A stretch of DNA of 49,256 nucleotides from CAZFVY01 sp964522665. GTDB taxonomy: Bacteria; Verrucomicrobiota; Verrucomicrobiia; Limisphaerales; CAZFVY01. This document shows positions 31,603 to 40,566 of the stretch, in pieces. Each line of letters starts with the position of its first letter. Position 1 is the stretch's first letter. The stretch spans positions 1 through 49,256 of the forward strand of contig CAZFVY010000051.1 of NCBI GenBank assembly GCA_964522665.1, read 5' to 3'. Both the position numbers and the translations under genes were made by a program. The notes under the pieces are model-generated. The model saw only the letters and a list, made by a program, of their open reading frames with translations, ran no database searches and was not told the DNA's origin.

Positions 31603-34600
31603 GGACGCGGCCAGATCGGCACGAAGTGGTACCATTGATCGGGATGTTGGCGGAGGCACGGCGTGAAGGCACGCAGAATCTCCCCGGTAAAGGCCAACCG
31701 CTGGGCGCGGTCGCCCAAGGCGGCCCGGTCGTAAGGGATCTCCGGAAGTATCTGAGCGGAATAGCTCCCCTGCCCGCGGACGATGGTGACCGGCAGCACG
31801 GCGCAGCCCGAGGCCCGAGCCAATTCCGCCGCGGCCGTCGAAGCCAGGAACGGCCGACCAAAGAACTCCACCCGGGCCGCGCTCTTCTCGGCCGGTCGAT
31901 CGAGCAGCAACGCCACCACGCCACCGGCCGCCAGTCGGCGAATCACCTCCACAAAGGCGAAGGGATCGTCGCCTACGATCAGAGTATCCACTCCCCAGCG
32001 CGCCCGCGCGGCTTGCCGCAACTCCGTCAGGCGCGCGTCCGGCTCGGAATTCGAGAGCGCCAGCAGCCGGTGACCTTTGTCCGTGAGGATTGGCCCCCCC
32101 AGCTCCCAATTGCCCAGATGCAAGGTGACGATCAAGACGCCGCGCCCGCGGGCGTGCGCCGCTTCAAACCGGTCCCATCCCGCCAGTTCGCCGAACGACT
32201 CCATCACCGAGACCCCACCTTCGAAACGCCACAAGTCGGCGATCTTTCGAGCGAAGTTTAAGATGAGGCGTCGCGCGGCTTTCGTGGCCGCCCCGGCGTC
32301 ACCGTCGAAAACGGGCAGGAGATTCGCAATGACCACGGCGCGGCGGCGTGGCCGCGCCAGCCAGTAAACTCCCGCTCCCACACGGCAGAAAAGGTCGGTT
32401 ACGGGATCAGGCAGCCGACGGGCCATGGCTATGCCCCAGCGCCAAGGCAACGCTCCGTAGAGCGAAGAAGGCTTCGCTTTCCATTCGACCAGTCTTCCAT
32501 CAGCCGACCGCCACCAGACCGGCAGCAGAAAGACCGAAATCAGCATGTTCCAGCCGATACCGACCGCGCAAATCTGGCCGAGACTGGCCATGCCGGAATT
32601 ACTGGAAATGGCCAGCGAGCCAAAGCCAGTGACCGCCGTCGCCCCGCAGAGCAGCAGCGCGCGCCCCACGGCGCGATGATTCGCCTCGAGATCGCCACCA
32701 TGCCGCCGAAGCCCCAGTTGAGTGAAGATGCTGTAGTCAACGCCGGCCCCAAGCATAAGGGGAAGCGCCATGAGGTTCAGCAGGTTCCAGGACCAACCGG
32801 CCAGCCGCATCACCGCGAGCAGACCAAGGCCGCTCGCGGCGAGCACGGCGAGGCTCAGCAGTATTTCCGTCGCGCGGCGGAACGCGAGCCAGAGCGAAAG
32901 CAAAATGAGCGCGAACATCGGCGCGACGACGAGCCACAGCCGCGCCTGGACCGCGCGCATGAGTGAGTCCCCGAGTAACTCCCAGCCCGACACGAACAGA
33001 CCTTGAGTTTCCAACTGGCCTGCCCACGACGCGACGCTTTCGGTGTTCACGGGCGCGGTTCCGTTGATAAAGACGTAGCCGGCCGCGAGCCAGCCACTCG
33101 AGGTTCGCGCGGCCATCCGCGCCAGCAGCCACCGGCTCATGTCATTGGTTGGCCAAAACACCTTCGATGGCGCCAGAGTCAGCGCGGCGCTCCAGGCGTC
33201 GAGCACGCGCCCCGCAAGCAGAACGGCGTTCGTGTTGAACCCGGCGGCTCGCGCTGCGGCGCCGAGCTGCTCTCGTTCCACGACCAACAACCGCGCCGTC
33301 TCACGGTTGCGGGCCTGATTCTCCGGCTGCGGCCAGACCGCCGTCGGCAAGAGGTAACCGCCGATGACGTGGTTCGACGTGGCGCCGGCGAGGATCGCCT
33401 CCGCCCGTTCAAGGCGACCCGCGACTTCCGCCTCGTCCCGACCCGGCGCGATCACAAACAGGGTTTCGCGCGCGGGACCGAGCCGCCTTTGAATTTCCTC
33501 CATTGTTGCGTAGGCCACGCTGGCTTTCGGCCGCAGCGGATCAGGGGAATGGTCGAGCCTGGGAAATCCCCAGCCCAAAAGCACGCCCGCCGCGCCCCAG
33601 AGCAACGCGGCGCTGGCGCCATACACGGCGTACTTTCGAGTCGCGCTCAACGGCGGCGGGGCCGCCGCGGTGTCCGAGACCGCAATCGCCGGTGGCAATC
33701 CGGCCGCTACTCGTTCGTCGCGTCGCCGCTGCCGGTCGCGGAACAGCGGCGGCAAGAAGAGAAAAAGCATGACCACCGCGGAAAGGGCCACGCCCATCGC
33801 GACCAACGATCCGAGTTGTCCCAGGCCGGGCAAACCACCAAGATTCAAGACGAGGAACGCGCTGATGGTGGTGATCGCCGCCCAGAAAATACTGGGTCCG
33901 ATCGCGCGCCGTATTTCCGGCACGGTGGCCTCCGGCGACGCCATCGCCTCCTGATAATGGACGACGCCGTAATCGACCGCCAAGCCAAGCAGGATGGCCG
34001 CGAAACCAAGACTGACGACGTTGATCGTGCCGAAGACCAATCCGCCAAGCGCCAGCGTCCCCACCAGAATCAGCGCCAGCAAGATGAGCAACCACAACAT
34101 CGGCCGCCAACGCCGATGCGCCAGCCAAAATAGGATGGCGATGATCCCGGCGGTCAGCAAAACGGACGCCTTCATATCCCGCTCCATTTCGCTGGAGACT
34201 TCGCTCACAAACACCGCTCGTCCGGTAAAACCCAGCTTCAGCGGGACGGCCTGGGCGCTTTGCCAGGCGGAAATCCGCGTCTGAACCAATCGCATCCACT
34301 CCGCGCATTCCCGGTAACCAGGCAGCGGCGAACGCGCCTTAACGGTAACCAGTCGAAACTTTCCGTCGGCCGACGCGAAAAAGTCCTGGCCGGGACCGAA
34401 GCCGCCGGCGTCCGCGATCGGCGTCGGGAGCCGGGTGAAGCCGAAAGGATCAAAGCTGAGTTGTGCGACTTCCGCGGGCGAAAACGAAACGGCCAACCGC
34501 TCGCGAGCCTCAGCGAGAGTGGCGGCCGCGTTGGCGCCGGCCAGGCGGTGAGCGAGCGCTCCGAAGATTTCCGGCGGTTGGTTCAGCCAGACGCTGGCCG

Positions 34601-34904
34601 CCAACTCCGCTGCTTCTTCTGGGTGCTCTTGCCAAGGCGATTGCCATCTGACATCGGCCACTAGGTTGGTCGTCGAGCGCAGCCGTTCGGCCAGCGATCG
34701 CGCGCCGGATTCTGCCGCCTCCTCTGAATCCGCCGTCAGCGTGATCACCAGATCGTCGGCGCCGGGAAAATATTTTTGGAAGAGTTGCAGCCCTCGAACC
34801 ACCGGCAGTCCCGACGGCAGAAGATTCAGCACATCGACGTCGAATCGCAGGCGGGCGAAACCCAACGCAAGCGGAATCAGCAAGAGCCAGAACCAGCGTT
34901 TCAT
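31599..34904 (-). CDS. MMPL/RND-type exporter fused to LpxL-like lipid acyltransferase
   Basis: A 1101-residue fusion. Residues 1-790 form an MMPL/RND transporter: an N-terminal span, a periplasmic domain (to about 240), a first membrane block (MLWLLILLALILVGTLAL, VDYGVVHYQ, LVLNLGGLPG), a second periplasmic domain, and a second membrane block with LMLGAGVDYSIF. Residues 800-1101 form a lysophospholipid acyltransferase of the LpxL/HtrB type with the HX4E catalytic motif HLGNWE (929-934) and LLLDRP. The exporter part probably moves the lipid or aryl-polyene product across the inner membrane; the acyltransferase part would attach an acyl chain to a lipid. It overlaps the neighbours on both sides by four bases. 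In related clusters these two functions are usually separate genes. Confidence 0.88.
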   Translation of the reverse strand: MKRWFWLLLIPLALGFARLRFDVDVLNLLPSGLPVVRGLQLFQKYFPGADDLVITLTADSEEAAESGARSLAERLRSTTNLVADVRWQSPWQEHPEEAAELAASVWLNQPPEIFGALAHRLAGANAAATLAEARERLAVSFSPAEVAQLSFDPFGFTRLPTPIADAGGFGPGQDFFASADGKFRLVTVKARSPLPGYRECAEWMRLVQTRISAWQSAQAVPLKLGFTGRAVFVSEVSSEMERDMKASVLLTAGIIAILFWLAHRRWRPMLWLLILLALILVGTLALGGLVFGTINVVSLGFAAILLGLAVDYGVVHYQEAMASPEATVPEIRRAIGPSIFWAAITTISAFLVLNLGGLPGLGQLGSLVAMGVALSAVVMLFLFLPPLFRDRQRRRDERVAAGLPPAIAVSDTAAAPPPLSATRKYAVYGASAALLWGAAGVLLGWGFPRLDHSPDPLRPKASVAYATMEEIQRRLGPARETLFVIAPGRDEAEVAGRLERAEAILAGATSNHVIGGYLLPTAVWPQPENQARNRETARLLVVEREQLGAAARAAGFNTNAVLLAGRVLDAWSAALTLAPSKVFWPTNDMSRWLLARMAARTSSGWLAAGYVFINGTAPVNTESVASWAGQLETQGLFVSGWELLGDSLMRAVQARLWLVVAPMFALILLSLWLAFRRATEILLSLAVLAASGLGLLAVMRLAGWSWNLLNLMALPLMLGAGVDYSIFTQLGLRRHGGDLEANHRAVGRALLLCGATAVTGFGSLAISSNSGMASLGQICAVGIGWNMLISVFLLPVWWRSADGRLVEWKAKPSSLYGALPWRWGIAMARRLPDPVTDLFCRVGAGVYWLARPRRRAVVIANLLPVFDGDAGAATKAARRLILNFARKIADLWRFEGGVSVMESFGELAGWDRFEAAHARGRGVLIVTLHLGNWELGGPILTDKGHRLLALSNSEPDARLTELRQAARARWGVDTLIVGDDPFAFVEVIRRLAAGGVVALLLDRPAEKSAARVEFFGRPFLASTAAAELARASGCAVLPVTIVRGQGSYSAQILPEIPYDRAALGDRAQRLAFTGEILRAFTPCLRQHPDQWYHFVPIWPRP

Positions 34905-35359
34905 GGCGTTAGCAAGCCTTCAAGCCGTTCTCCCGAACGGGTATTGGTCAGTCGCCATTGTCTCGGTTCAGCGTCGTCCACCCGCCACGGGGGCGTCGGC
35001 GTCTGACCGGCGAGCGCCCGCGCCAGTTGCAGCCAACCAACCCGGACGGGTGGAAGTCCAGACGCGGCGTGTCGTTGCCCGGCGGCGGATTCGATTTCCC
35101 ACCGATCGTTCGTAACGTGCGCCAGCGCGAGCGGCAGGCCGGCCTTGGAGACTTCCAACACGCACTCGCCGCCCGATCGGTTCCAGACCTGCAGATCAAC
35201 CACCACTTCAGGCGCGTCGCGCCCCGGCGTCCACACGAACTGGCCAGTGCGTTGCGACCACCCAGGGGTCGAGGTGTCAATTCGCAGTGGCGGGGTGGTC
35301 TGGCAACCACTCATCATCGCCAACAGACCGGTGAGCGCGGCGGCAATCCAGCGCGGCAT
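34901..35359 (-). CDS. Small putative lipoprotein of the export operon
   Basis: A 152-residue protein. The first 18 residues form a signal peptide ending in a lipobox-like MMSGC with Cys19, so lipidation is predicted. The mature part is beta-rich with VVVDLQVWNRSGGECVLEV and a C-terminal RQWRLTNTRSGERLEGLL stretch; no family is recognised. Aryl-polyene-type clusters encode a short lipoprotein beside the MMPL exporter, which is the likely counterpart. The stop overlaps the MMPL start by four bases (34901-34904), and three bases separate it from the flavoprotein gene, so it is in the same transcript. Confidence 0.75.
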   Translation of the reverse strand: MPRWIAAALTGLLAMMSGCQTTPPLRIDTSTPGWSQRTGQFVWTPGRDAPEVVVDLQVWNRSGGECVLEVSKAGLPLALAHVTNDRWEIESAAGQRHAASGLPPVRVGWLQLARALAGQTPTPPWRVDDAEPRQWRLTNTRSGERLEGLLTP

Positions 35360-35362
35360 GGC

Positions 35363-36607
35363 TCAATCGAATCGGATGCGCGGGACCAGCGGTCGGACCG
35401 CTTGGATTCTTACCAGCCAAAAGAAAAGTCTCATGCGCCAGCGGATCGCCCAACGGCCCGTAAGGTCGCCGGCGAGCGCCGCGATCACGGCGGCCGGCAG
35501 GCTCCATTTCTCCCGCGGTTCAAGGAACAATTCCATGAATGGCTTCGTGTAGTAATTCTCAACCAATTCCCAATAGAACCGCAGCCCACGAAACGTGCGC
35601 CGTTCGTAATTCGCGAGCCGCCACGCCGTTCCAAACGGACGCCGCAGGCAGGCGTCCACCGTCTTGGCCGCGTCCCTGCCGGAAAACATCGCCAAAAACA
35701 CGCCCGCCGAGAAAATCGGATCCATGAAACCGGCGGCGTCCCCAACGCGCAACAATCGCCGGCCCGTGAGCCGGCGATTGTAATACGAGAAATCGCTCGT
35801 CGTCCGAAACTCACCAACGAGTTGCGCCGCCTTCATCCGCTCGCGCAACACCGGACTCGTGGCCACGATACGGCGAAATACCGCCTCAGGCCCGGCTTTC
35901 GCGGCGCTAAACTCCGCCCCATCCAAGACGCAGCCAATACTGACCTTGGTGGCGGAAACGGGAATCAACCAAAACCATTTGTCCGCCAAGCGTACAATTA
36001 AGATGTCTCCCGACCTATCGCCCTCGTCTCGTGGAACGCCCGTAAAGTGACCGAATAGGGCGATTTTTTTTAGGCCGGGATGAATCACGCGCAGCCCTTC
36101 CTGATTACCGGTTACATTCGCGCGTCCGCTCGCGTCCAATAGAAAGCGCGCCTCCAGCGAGTGGCTGAGGCCCTCGGGGTCCTCGGCCTCCACCCGCACG
36201 CGGTCGGGTAACTCGGTGAATTGACGAAACCGCCACCCCTCCCTCACCTCGGCGCCTTGCGCGGCGGCGTTTTTCAGTAATATGTGGTCGAAAATCGAGC
36301 GCTCGACTTGGAACGCCATCGACTGTTTTGTAAACCGCCCCTCGCGAAAGTCGATGCGCAGCGATTTGCGGCCGTTCGCGAGGTGGAATTGCGCGCCAAA
36401 TTTCCGCGGAAAGCCAGCGGCTTCGAGCGCGGGAATCACTCCGAGTTCCTCCAAGATCGGCCAATTGTAAGGCAAGAGCGACTCGCCGATGTGAAACCGC
36501 GGAAAGCGTTCCCGTTCGAGCAGCAGAGCCGAACGTCCGTGCTTGGCCAGGTAAGCCGCGACCGTTGAACCCCCTGGTCCCCCGCCGATGATTATGGCGT
36601 CATGCAC
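35363..36607 (-). CDS. FAD-dependent oxidoreductase, tryptophan-halogenase-like
   Basis: A 414-residue flavoprotein. The N-terminal dinucleotide motif GGGPGG (8-13) and the ERERFPRFHIGESLLP segment are typical of flavin-dependent halogenases and related epoxidase/monooxygenases. The WxWxIP motif that marks halogenases appears as WFWLIP (211-216), and the C-terminal FAD contact is RVGDAAGFMDPIFSAGV (287-303). It is first in the five-gene minus operon with lipoprotein, exporter, carrier and dehydratase, and lies upstream of the divergent SNF2 helicase. It may oxidise or halogenate an aromatic head group, or set the chain's unsaturation. Halogenation is not proven, because some flavoproteins keep WxWxIP without halogenating. 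Confidence 0.85.
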   Translation of the reverse strand: MHDAIIIGGGPGGSTVAAYLAKHGRSALLLERERFPRFHIGESLLPYNWPILEELGVIPALEAAGFPRKFGAQFHLANGRKSLRIDFREGRFTKQSMAFQVERSIFDHILLKNAAAQGAEVREGWRFRQFTELPDRVRVEAEDPEGLSHSLEARFLLDASGRANVTGNQEGLRVIHPGLKKIALFGHFTGVPRDEGDRSGDILIVRLADKWFWLIPVSATKVSIGCVLDGAEFSAAKAGPEAVFRRIVATSPVLRERMKAAQLVGEFRTTSDFSYYNRRLTGRRLLRVGDAAGFMDPIFSAGVFLAMFSGRDAAKTVDACLRRPFGTAWRLANYERRTFRGLRFYWELVENYYTKPFMELFLEPREKWSLPAAVIAALAGDLTGRWAIRWRMRLFFWLVRIQAVRPLVPRIRFD

Positions 36608-36906
36608 CGTCCAGTTCTACTCTGTCGAGGCGGCAAGTGGTCAACGATAATCATTTCACAAGCATCGCCCTCCCGTCTGAATCAACCACGCGATCGCGCC
36701 ATGATGACTGATCCCTCGAGACGTTTACGTCGAGCGTAGTGTCTCACCTCACCGTGGAGGTCGTCCGGATTCTTCATCGGCCGTTTCGCGCAGGCCTCCG
36801 ATTTGACCTAAACGCGCCAGAATCCTCGTCGAATAATTCCTCACGCCGGCGGGAAAAGCGAAAAGCTTTTTGCCAACCACCGCCGGTTTCCGGCAGAGTC
36901 GCGCGG

Positions 36907-39900
36907 ATGAGTTTTACCGAGTTGACCGACGCATTCCTCGCCAAGTCGGCTGGCTGGGATGCGGTTAAACGCGCCCGGTCGCTGCTGGCGGGCGGGAATG
37001 TCGTTTCCTCGAACTGGGCGCCGCCCTTGCTGAAGGGCGTGGTGCGGGAAGGCGAGGTCTCCTATCGAGCCGGGCTTGTTATCAAAGGTCCCGTGGACGT
37101 GGAGAACATTTGCACCTGCCGCTCGTCGCGCGAAGCCGGCATCATCTGCGCGCACTCGGTCGCCGTGGGACTGCATCACTTGCAACGAGGCAAACCCCCG
37201 GACCGGGGCAGCGACACGGCCACGCGATTGCCCACGGGTCTCGGGGCCGCGCGCCCGGCCGCCAAGCCGGAACCCCCGGCGGGCCCGCGCCTGCGCCAGG
37301 ACGCCGGCGGCGAGCCAGCGGAGATTTCCGTGATTCTGCCGACCTCGTTCGCGGCGGGCCTTGAACGCGGGAAGGTGATGGTCGTCTTCGAGGGGAAGTG
37401 GAACCGGGGTCGCGGACCGTTGAGCGCGCTACCCATGGACCGGCCCTTCGCCCTCTCGCCGGAAGACACCCGGCTGCTCCAAAAAGCCGAGGAACTCGCC
37501 GACGGCGAGACACCCGGAGGGCTGATGCTGAACCCGGCTGAATTGGCTCAACTACTCGAGGCGCTCGCCGGCCATCCGCGCGTTTCGCTCGGCCGCGGCC
37601 AGCCGCTCACCGTCCACGCGACGGCGTGGCGTGTCCCCGTGGTGGTCACCCTTGAAACGTCGGGCGAGATTCGTTTGAACTTGCCCCCTGACCTGAGACC
37701 GCCAACGCTTATCCGGGGCGAAACGCTCTGGGCATTTCGCGGCGATTCGTTCGAGCGGGTTGGCTTGCCGACGCCCTGGCATGATTTGTTTCGCGGACCG
37801 CTGAAACTCTCCCGCCAACGGGTGCCGCTATTCCTCAGCCAGGAACTGGCCGTGCTCGAAGCCGAGAGTGAGGTGGACCCAAATTTTGGGATCGATGAGT
37901 TTACGCTGGAGCCGCAGGCGCCGCGTTTCATCCTGGCGCTCCAGGGCGGGCTGGCGCAACTCCAGGCGCAGCTCCAGTGCGCCTACGGTCCGCGGATCAT
38001 GACCGTCGGCGTGACCGCGAAGGACGAGTCGCTCTGGTTGCCCGATCCCAAATGCACGACGCGCTATTCAACTCGCGACTTTGCCGCGGAGGTCGCCGCC
38101 GGAGAGCGGATGCGCGCGGCGGGCTTTCGTGGGCCGGACCCGCAAGGCCGTTGGATTCTGCACGGTGAGGGCAGCGTCGTCCGTTTTTTTGCGCGCGACT
38201 ATCCGCGCTGGAAGGAGGCGTGGGAGGTCTCGCTCGATGAACGGCTCGAGCACAGCGCCACGAAGAATTTCGAGCGGCTGGAACCGCGGTTTCAAATCAC
38301 GCCCTCCGGCGAGAGCTGGTTCGACGTCACGATGTCTCTGGCCTCCGCGGACGGCGAGAAGTTCTCGGCGGCGGACATCCAGCGGTTGATCCTTTCCGGC
38401 GGCGGCACGACGCGGCTGAAGAATGGTCGCATTGCGCTGATCGATACGAACGCGCTGGAGGAATTCAACGAAGTCTTGCGCGATTGCGCGCCACAACAGC
38501 ATTCCAACGGGTACCGGTTCAATAACATCCAGGCCGGTTTTCTCGACGCGACCCTCCGCCAGCAGCCCGGATGGCAGGTTCAGGCGTCCACCGCCTGGCG
38601 CGAACGCGCCGGCCAACAGAGCGGCCAGACCAAGCTCGCGTGCCCGCCGCTCGGTCCGTTGGAAGAGGTGTTGCGACCGTATCAACGGCAAGGCGTCGCG
38701 TGGCTGCAATTCCTGCGGGAAAACAAGTTCGGCGGCATCCTGGCGGATGAAATGGGCCTGGGCAAAACGCTACAGACCCTCGCCTTTATCAACTCGTGCC
38801 ACACGAACCGGAAGCTTTCCGGCCCGGTACTCGTCGTCTGCCCGACGTCGCTCGTTTTCAACTGGGTCGCGGAGGCCAGAAAGTTTACGCCCGAACTCAA
38901 GGTCGTCGCTCTGCAAGGCGCCGGACGGCATGAGCGGTTTGAGGACGTTCGCGAGAGCCACCTTGTCATCACCAGCTACGCGCTCATCCGCCGGGACGCG
39001 GAGCGCTATCGGGAACTGGAATTCGACACGCTCGTCCTCGACGAAGCTCAGCATATCAAGAACCGGCAAACGCAGAATGCGCTCGCCGTGAAAGCCGTAC
39101 GCGCCGGCCACCGCCTCGTACTCACCGGCACGCCCATGGAAAACTCCGTGCTCGACCTATGGAGCATCATTGACTTTCTGATGCCTGGCTACCTCGGCTC
39201 GGCGGCGGATTTCCGCGAGCGCTACGAGCAGCCGATCACGCGCGACAAAGATGAGGCCGCGCAAGCGCGGCTCGGGCGGCGCCTCCGACCTTTCCTCTTG
39301 CGCCGGCTCAAGAGCGAAGTGGCGAAGGATTTGCCGGCAAAACTGGAGCAAATTTCCTTCTGCGAACTCACCGGCGAACAGGCGGAACTTTACCAACAGG
39401 TGCTCGCCGTCAGCCGTCAGGAAGTCATGGCCGCGGTGGGCGCGCAGGGCCTTGCCAAGAGCAAGATGGTCGTGCTCAACGCGCTGTTGCGTTTGCGCCA
39501 GATTTGTTGCGACCCCCGGCTGCTCAAAATGGAAGACGCGCGCTTCACCGATGATAGTTCAGGCAAGCTGGCGATGTTCAGCGAACTGCTGGAGGAAGCG
39601 ATCGATGGCGGGCATCGCGTCCTTGTGTTCAGCCAGTTCGTTTCGATGCTCAAGCTGCTCAAAGACAAGCTCGCGGCGGAAAAGATCGATTTCTGCTATC
39701 TCGACGGGGCGACCACCCAGCGCGGCGCCATCGTGGAAAAATTCCAAGGCAACGCAAACATCTCGGTCTTCCTCATCAGCCTTAAGGCGGGCGGGGTCGG
39801 TCTCACGCTGACCGGAGCGGATACCGTGGTTCACTTCGACCCGTGGTGGAATCCGGCGGTTGAGGATCAAGCCACCGACCGCGCCCACCGAATCGGCCAG

Positions 39901-40065
39901 ACGCGCGTGGTGACCAGCTACAAGTTGATCGCGCGCGGCACCGTCGAGGAAAAGATCCTGGCCCTTCAACAGAAGAAACGCGCGATCATCAAGGCGACGC
40001 TCGGCGGCGAGGAGTCCCTCGCGGACAATATGACGTGGGAAGAGATTCAAAGTCTGTTCGACTGA
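36907..40065 (+). CDS. SWIM zinc finger-containing SNF2-family DNA-dependent ATPase/helicase
   Basis: A 1052-residue protein. An N-terminal SWIM zinc finger CxC...CxH lies at residues 69-83, then a long linker/SNF2-associated region follows. The SNF2 helicase core begins with ADEMGLGKT (about 608-620), has DEAQH motif II (712-716), TGTPMENS, then the C-terminal lobe with QATDRAHRIGQTR (about 987-999). Such bacterial HepA/SNF2-like proteins remodel protein-DNA or RNA polymerase complexes. ATG 36907 (MSFTELTDAF) is chosen because homology starts there; the frame runs 56 codons further upstream without features. It is divergent from the flavoprotein gene and precedes tRNA-Leu. Confidence 0.92.
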   Translation: MSFTELTDAFLAKSAGWDAVKRARSLLAGGNVVSSNWAPPLLKGVVREGEVSYRAGLVIKGPVDVENICTCRSSREAGIICAHSVAVGLHHLQRGKPPDRGSDTATRLPTGLGAARPAAKPEPPAGPRLRQDAGGEPAEISVILPTSFAAGLERGKVMVVFEGKWNRGRGPLSALPMDRPFALSPEDTRLLQKAEELADGETPGGLMLNPAELAQLLEALAGHPRVSLGRGQPLTVHATAWRVPVVVTLETSGEIRLNLPPDLRPPTLIRGETLWAFRGDSFERVGLPTPWHDLFRGPLKLSRQRVPLFLSQELAVLEAESEVDPNFGIDEFTLEPQAPRFILALQGGLAQLQAQLQCAYGPRIMTVGVTAKDESLWLPDPKCTTRYSTRDFAAEVAAGERMRAAGFRGPDPQGRWILHGEGSVVRFFARDYPRWKEAWEVSLDERLEHSATKNFERLEPRFQITPSGESWFDVTMSLASADGEKFSAADIQRLILSGGGTTRLKNGRIALIDTNALEEFNEVLRDCAPQQHSNGYRFNNIQAGFLDATLRQQPGWQVQASTAWRERAGQQSGQTKLACPPLGPLEEVLRPYQRQGVAWLQFLRENKFGGILADEMGLGKTLQTLAFINSCHTNRKLSGPVLVVCPTSLVFNWVAEARKFTPELKVVALQGAGRHERFEDVRESHLVITSYALIRRDAERYRELEFDTLVLDEAQHIKNRQTQNALAVKAVRAGHRLVLTGTPMENSVLDLWSIIDFLMPGYLGSAADFRERYEQPITRDKDEAAQARLGRRLRPFLLRRLKSEVAKDLPAKLEQISFCELTGEQAELYQQVLAVSRQEVMAAVGAQGLAKSKMVVLNALLRLRQICCDPRLLKMEDARFTDDSSGKLAMFSELLEEAIDGGHRVLVFSQFVSMLKLLKDKLAAEKIDFCYLDGATTQRGAIVEKFQGNANISVFLISLKAGGVGLTLTGADTVVHFDPWWNPAVEDQATDRAHRIGQTRVVTSYKLIARGTVEEKILALQQKKRAIIKATLGGEESLADNMTWEEIQSLFD

Positions 40066-40195
40066 GACGCGCGGTTCTTGGGTGTGAAATCCGGGCCAGG
40101 AATTTCCCATGACACGCCATCCGCCCCGCATGGCGGACTTGCGATGGTCCCCGACTTTGGTGTATGTGTAGCGGCGTGATTTTTGAGCGCCTGTT

Positions 40196-40268
40196 CTTGC
40201 GTCGAGCTTGCTTACGACCTCGCAAATTCGGTCGCAATCGTCGATCATTACGATGATTTCGACGCAAG
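40196..40268. repeat. Ten-base inverted repeat upstream of tRNA-Leu
   Basis: CTTGCGTCGA (40196-40205) and TCGACGCAAG (40259-40268) are perfect complements separated by 53 bases; flanking GCGC at 40187-40190 and 40269-40272 can extend the stem after a 5-base bulge. It ends 18 bases before the tRNA 5' end, so it may be part of a leader or a degenerate integration remnant. No protein or insertion-sequence features accompany it. Confidence 0.45.
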
Positions 40269-40286
40269 GCGCCGAAATCCTTCGAT

Positions 40287-40370
40287 GCGCGAGTGGTGAA
40301 ATGGCAGACACGCCAGACTTAGGATCTGGTCCCGCAAGGGGTGGAGGTTCAAGTCCTCTCTCGCGCACCA
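40287..40370 (+). tRNA. tRNA-Leu(UAG), CCA encoded
   Basis: Acceptor stem GCGCGAG (40287-40293) pairs with CTCGCGC (40360-40366), followed by A and encoded CCA. The anticodon stem CCAGA/TCTGG (40313-40317, 40325-40329) holds loop CTTAGGA with anticodon TAG at 40320-40322, reading CUN leucine codons. A variable arm and the T-loop GGTTCAAGTCC are present, and the total of 84 bases fits a class II tRNA. This anticodon reads leucine, so it has no bearing on TAG stop recoding. Confidence 0.95.
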
Positions 40371-40566
40371 TTTTTACGAAGGAAAGCGAGATAATCCGCT
40401 GGCGTTTCCAGCGGTCGCGGGCGAAGGGCTTTCAATCGGTGGTCTCCGCGGTCGCAGGAGATTCGCGCGTGGTTTCTGGGCCTAACCGCGTCGGGCTGGT
40501 TGCCCAAATCGTTCGCGGCCCGTTGGAAATTGAGCCGTGAAGCCGAATCTGACACACAGGTAACAA

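Noticed and set aside
33003..34133. Plus-strand frame of 376 codons antisense to the MMPL fusion
   Set aside because: Composition typical of high-GC antisense frames; no domain, and the opposite strand is a clear transporter.
40320..40322. Anticodon TAG of the tRNA as a nonsense suppressor
   Set aside because: Anticodon UAG reads the leucine codon CUA; a suppressor of the UAG stop would need anticodon CUA.
39559..40371. Minus-strand frame of 270 codons running from tRNA-Leu into the SNF2 gene
   Set aside because: Its N-terminal GLEPPPLAGPDPKSG is the well-known spurious translation of an antisense tRNA-Leu, and the rest is antisense to the helicase C terminus.
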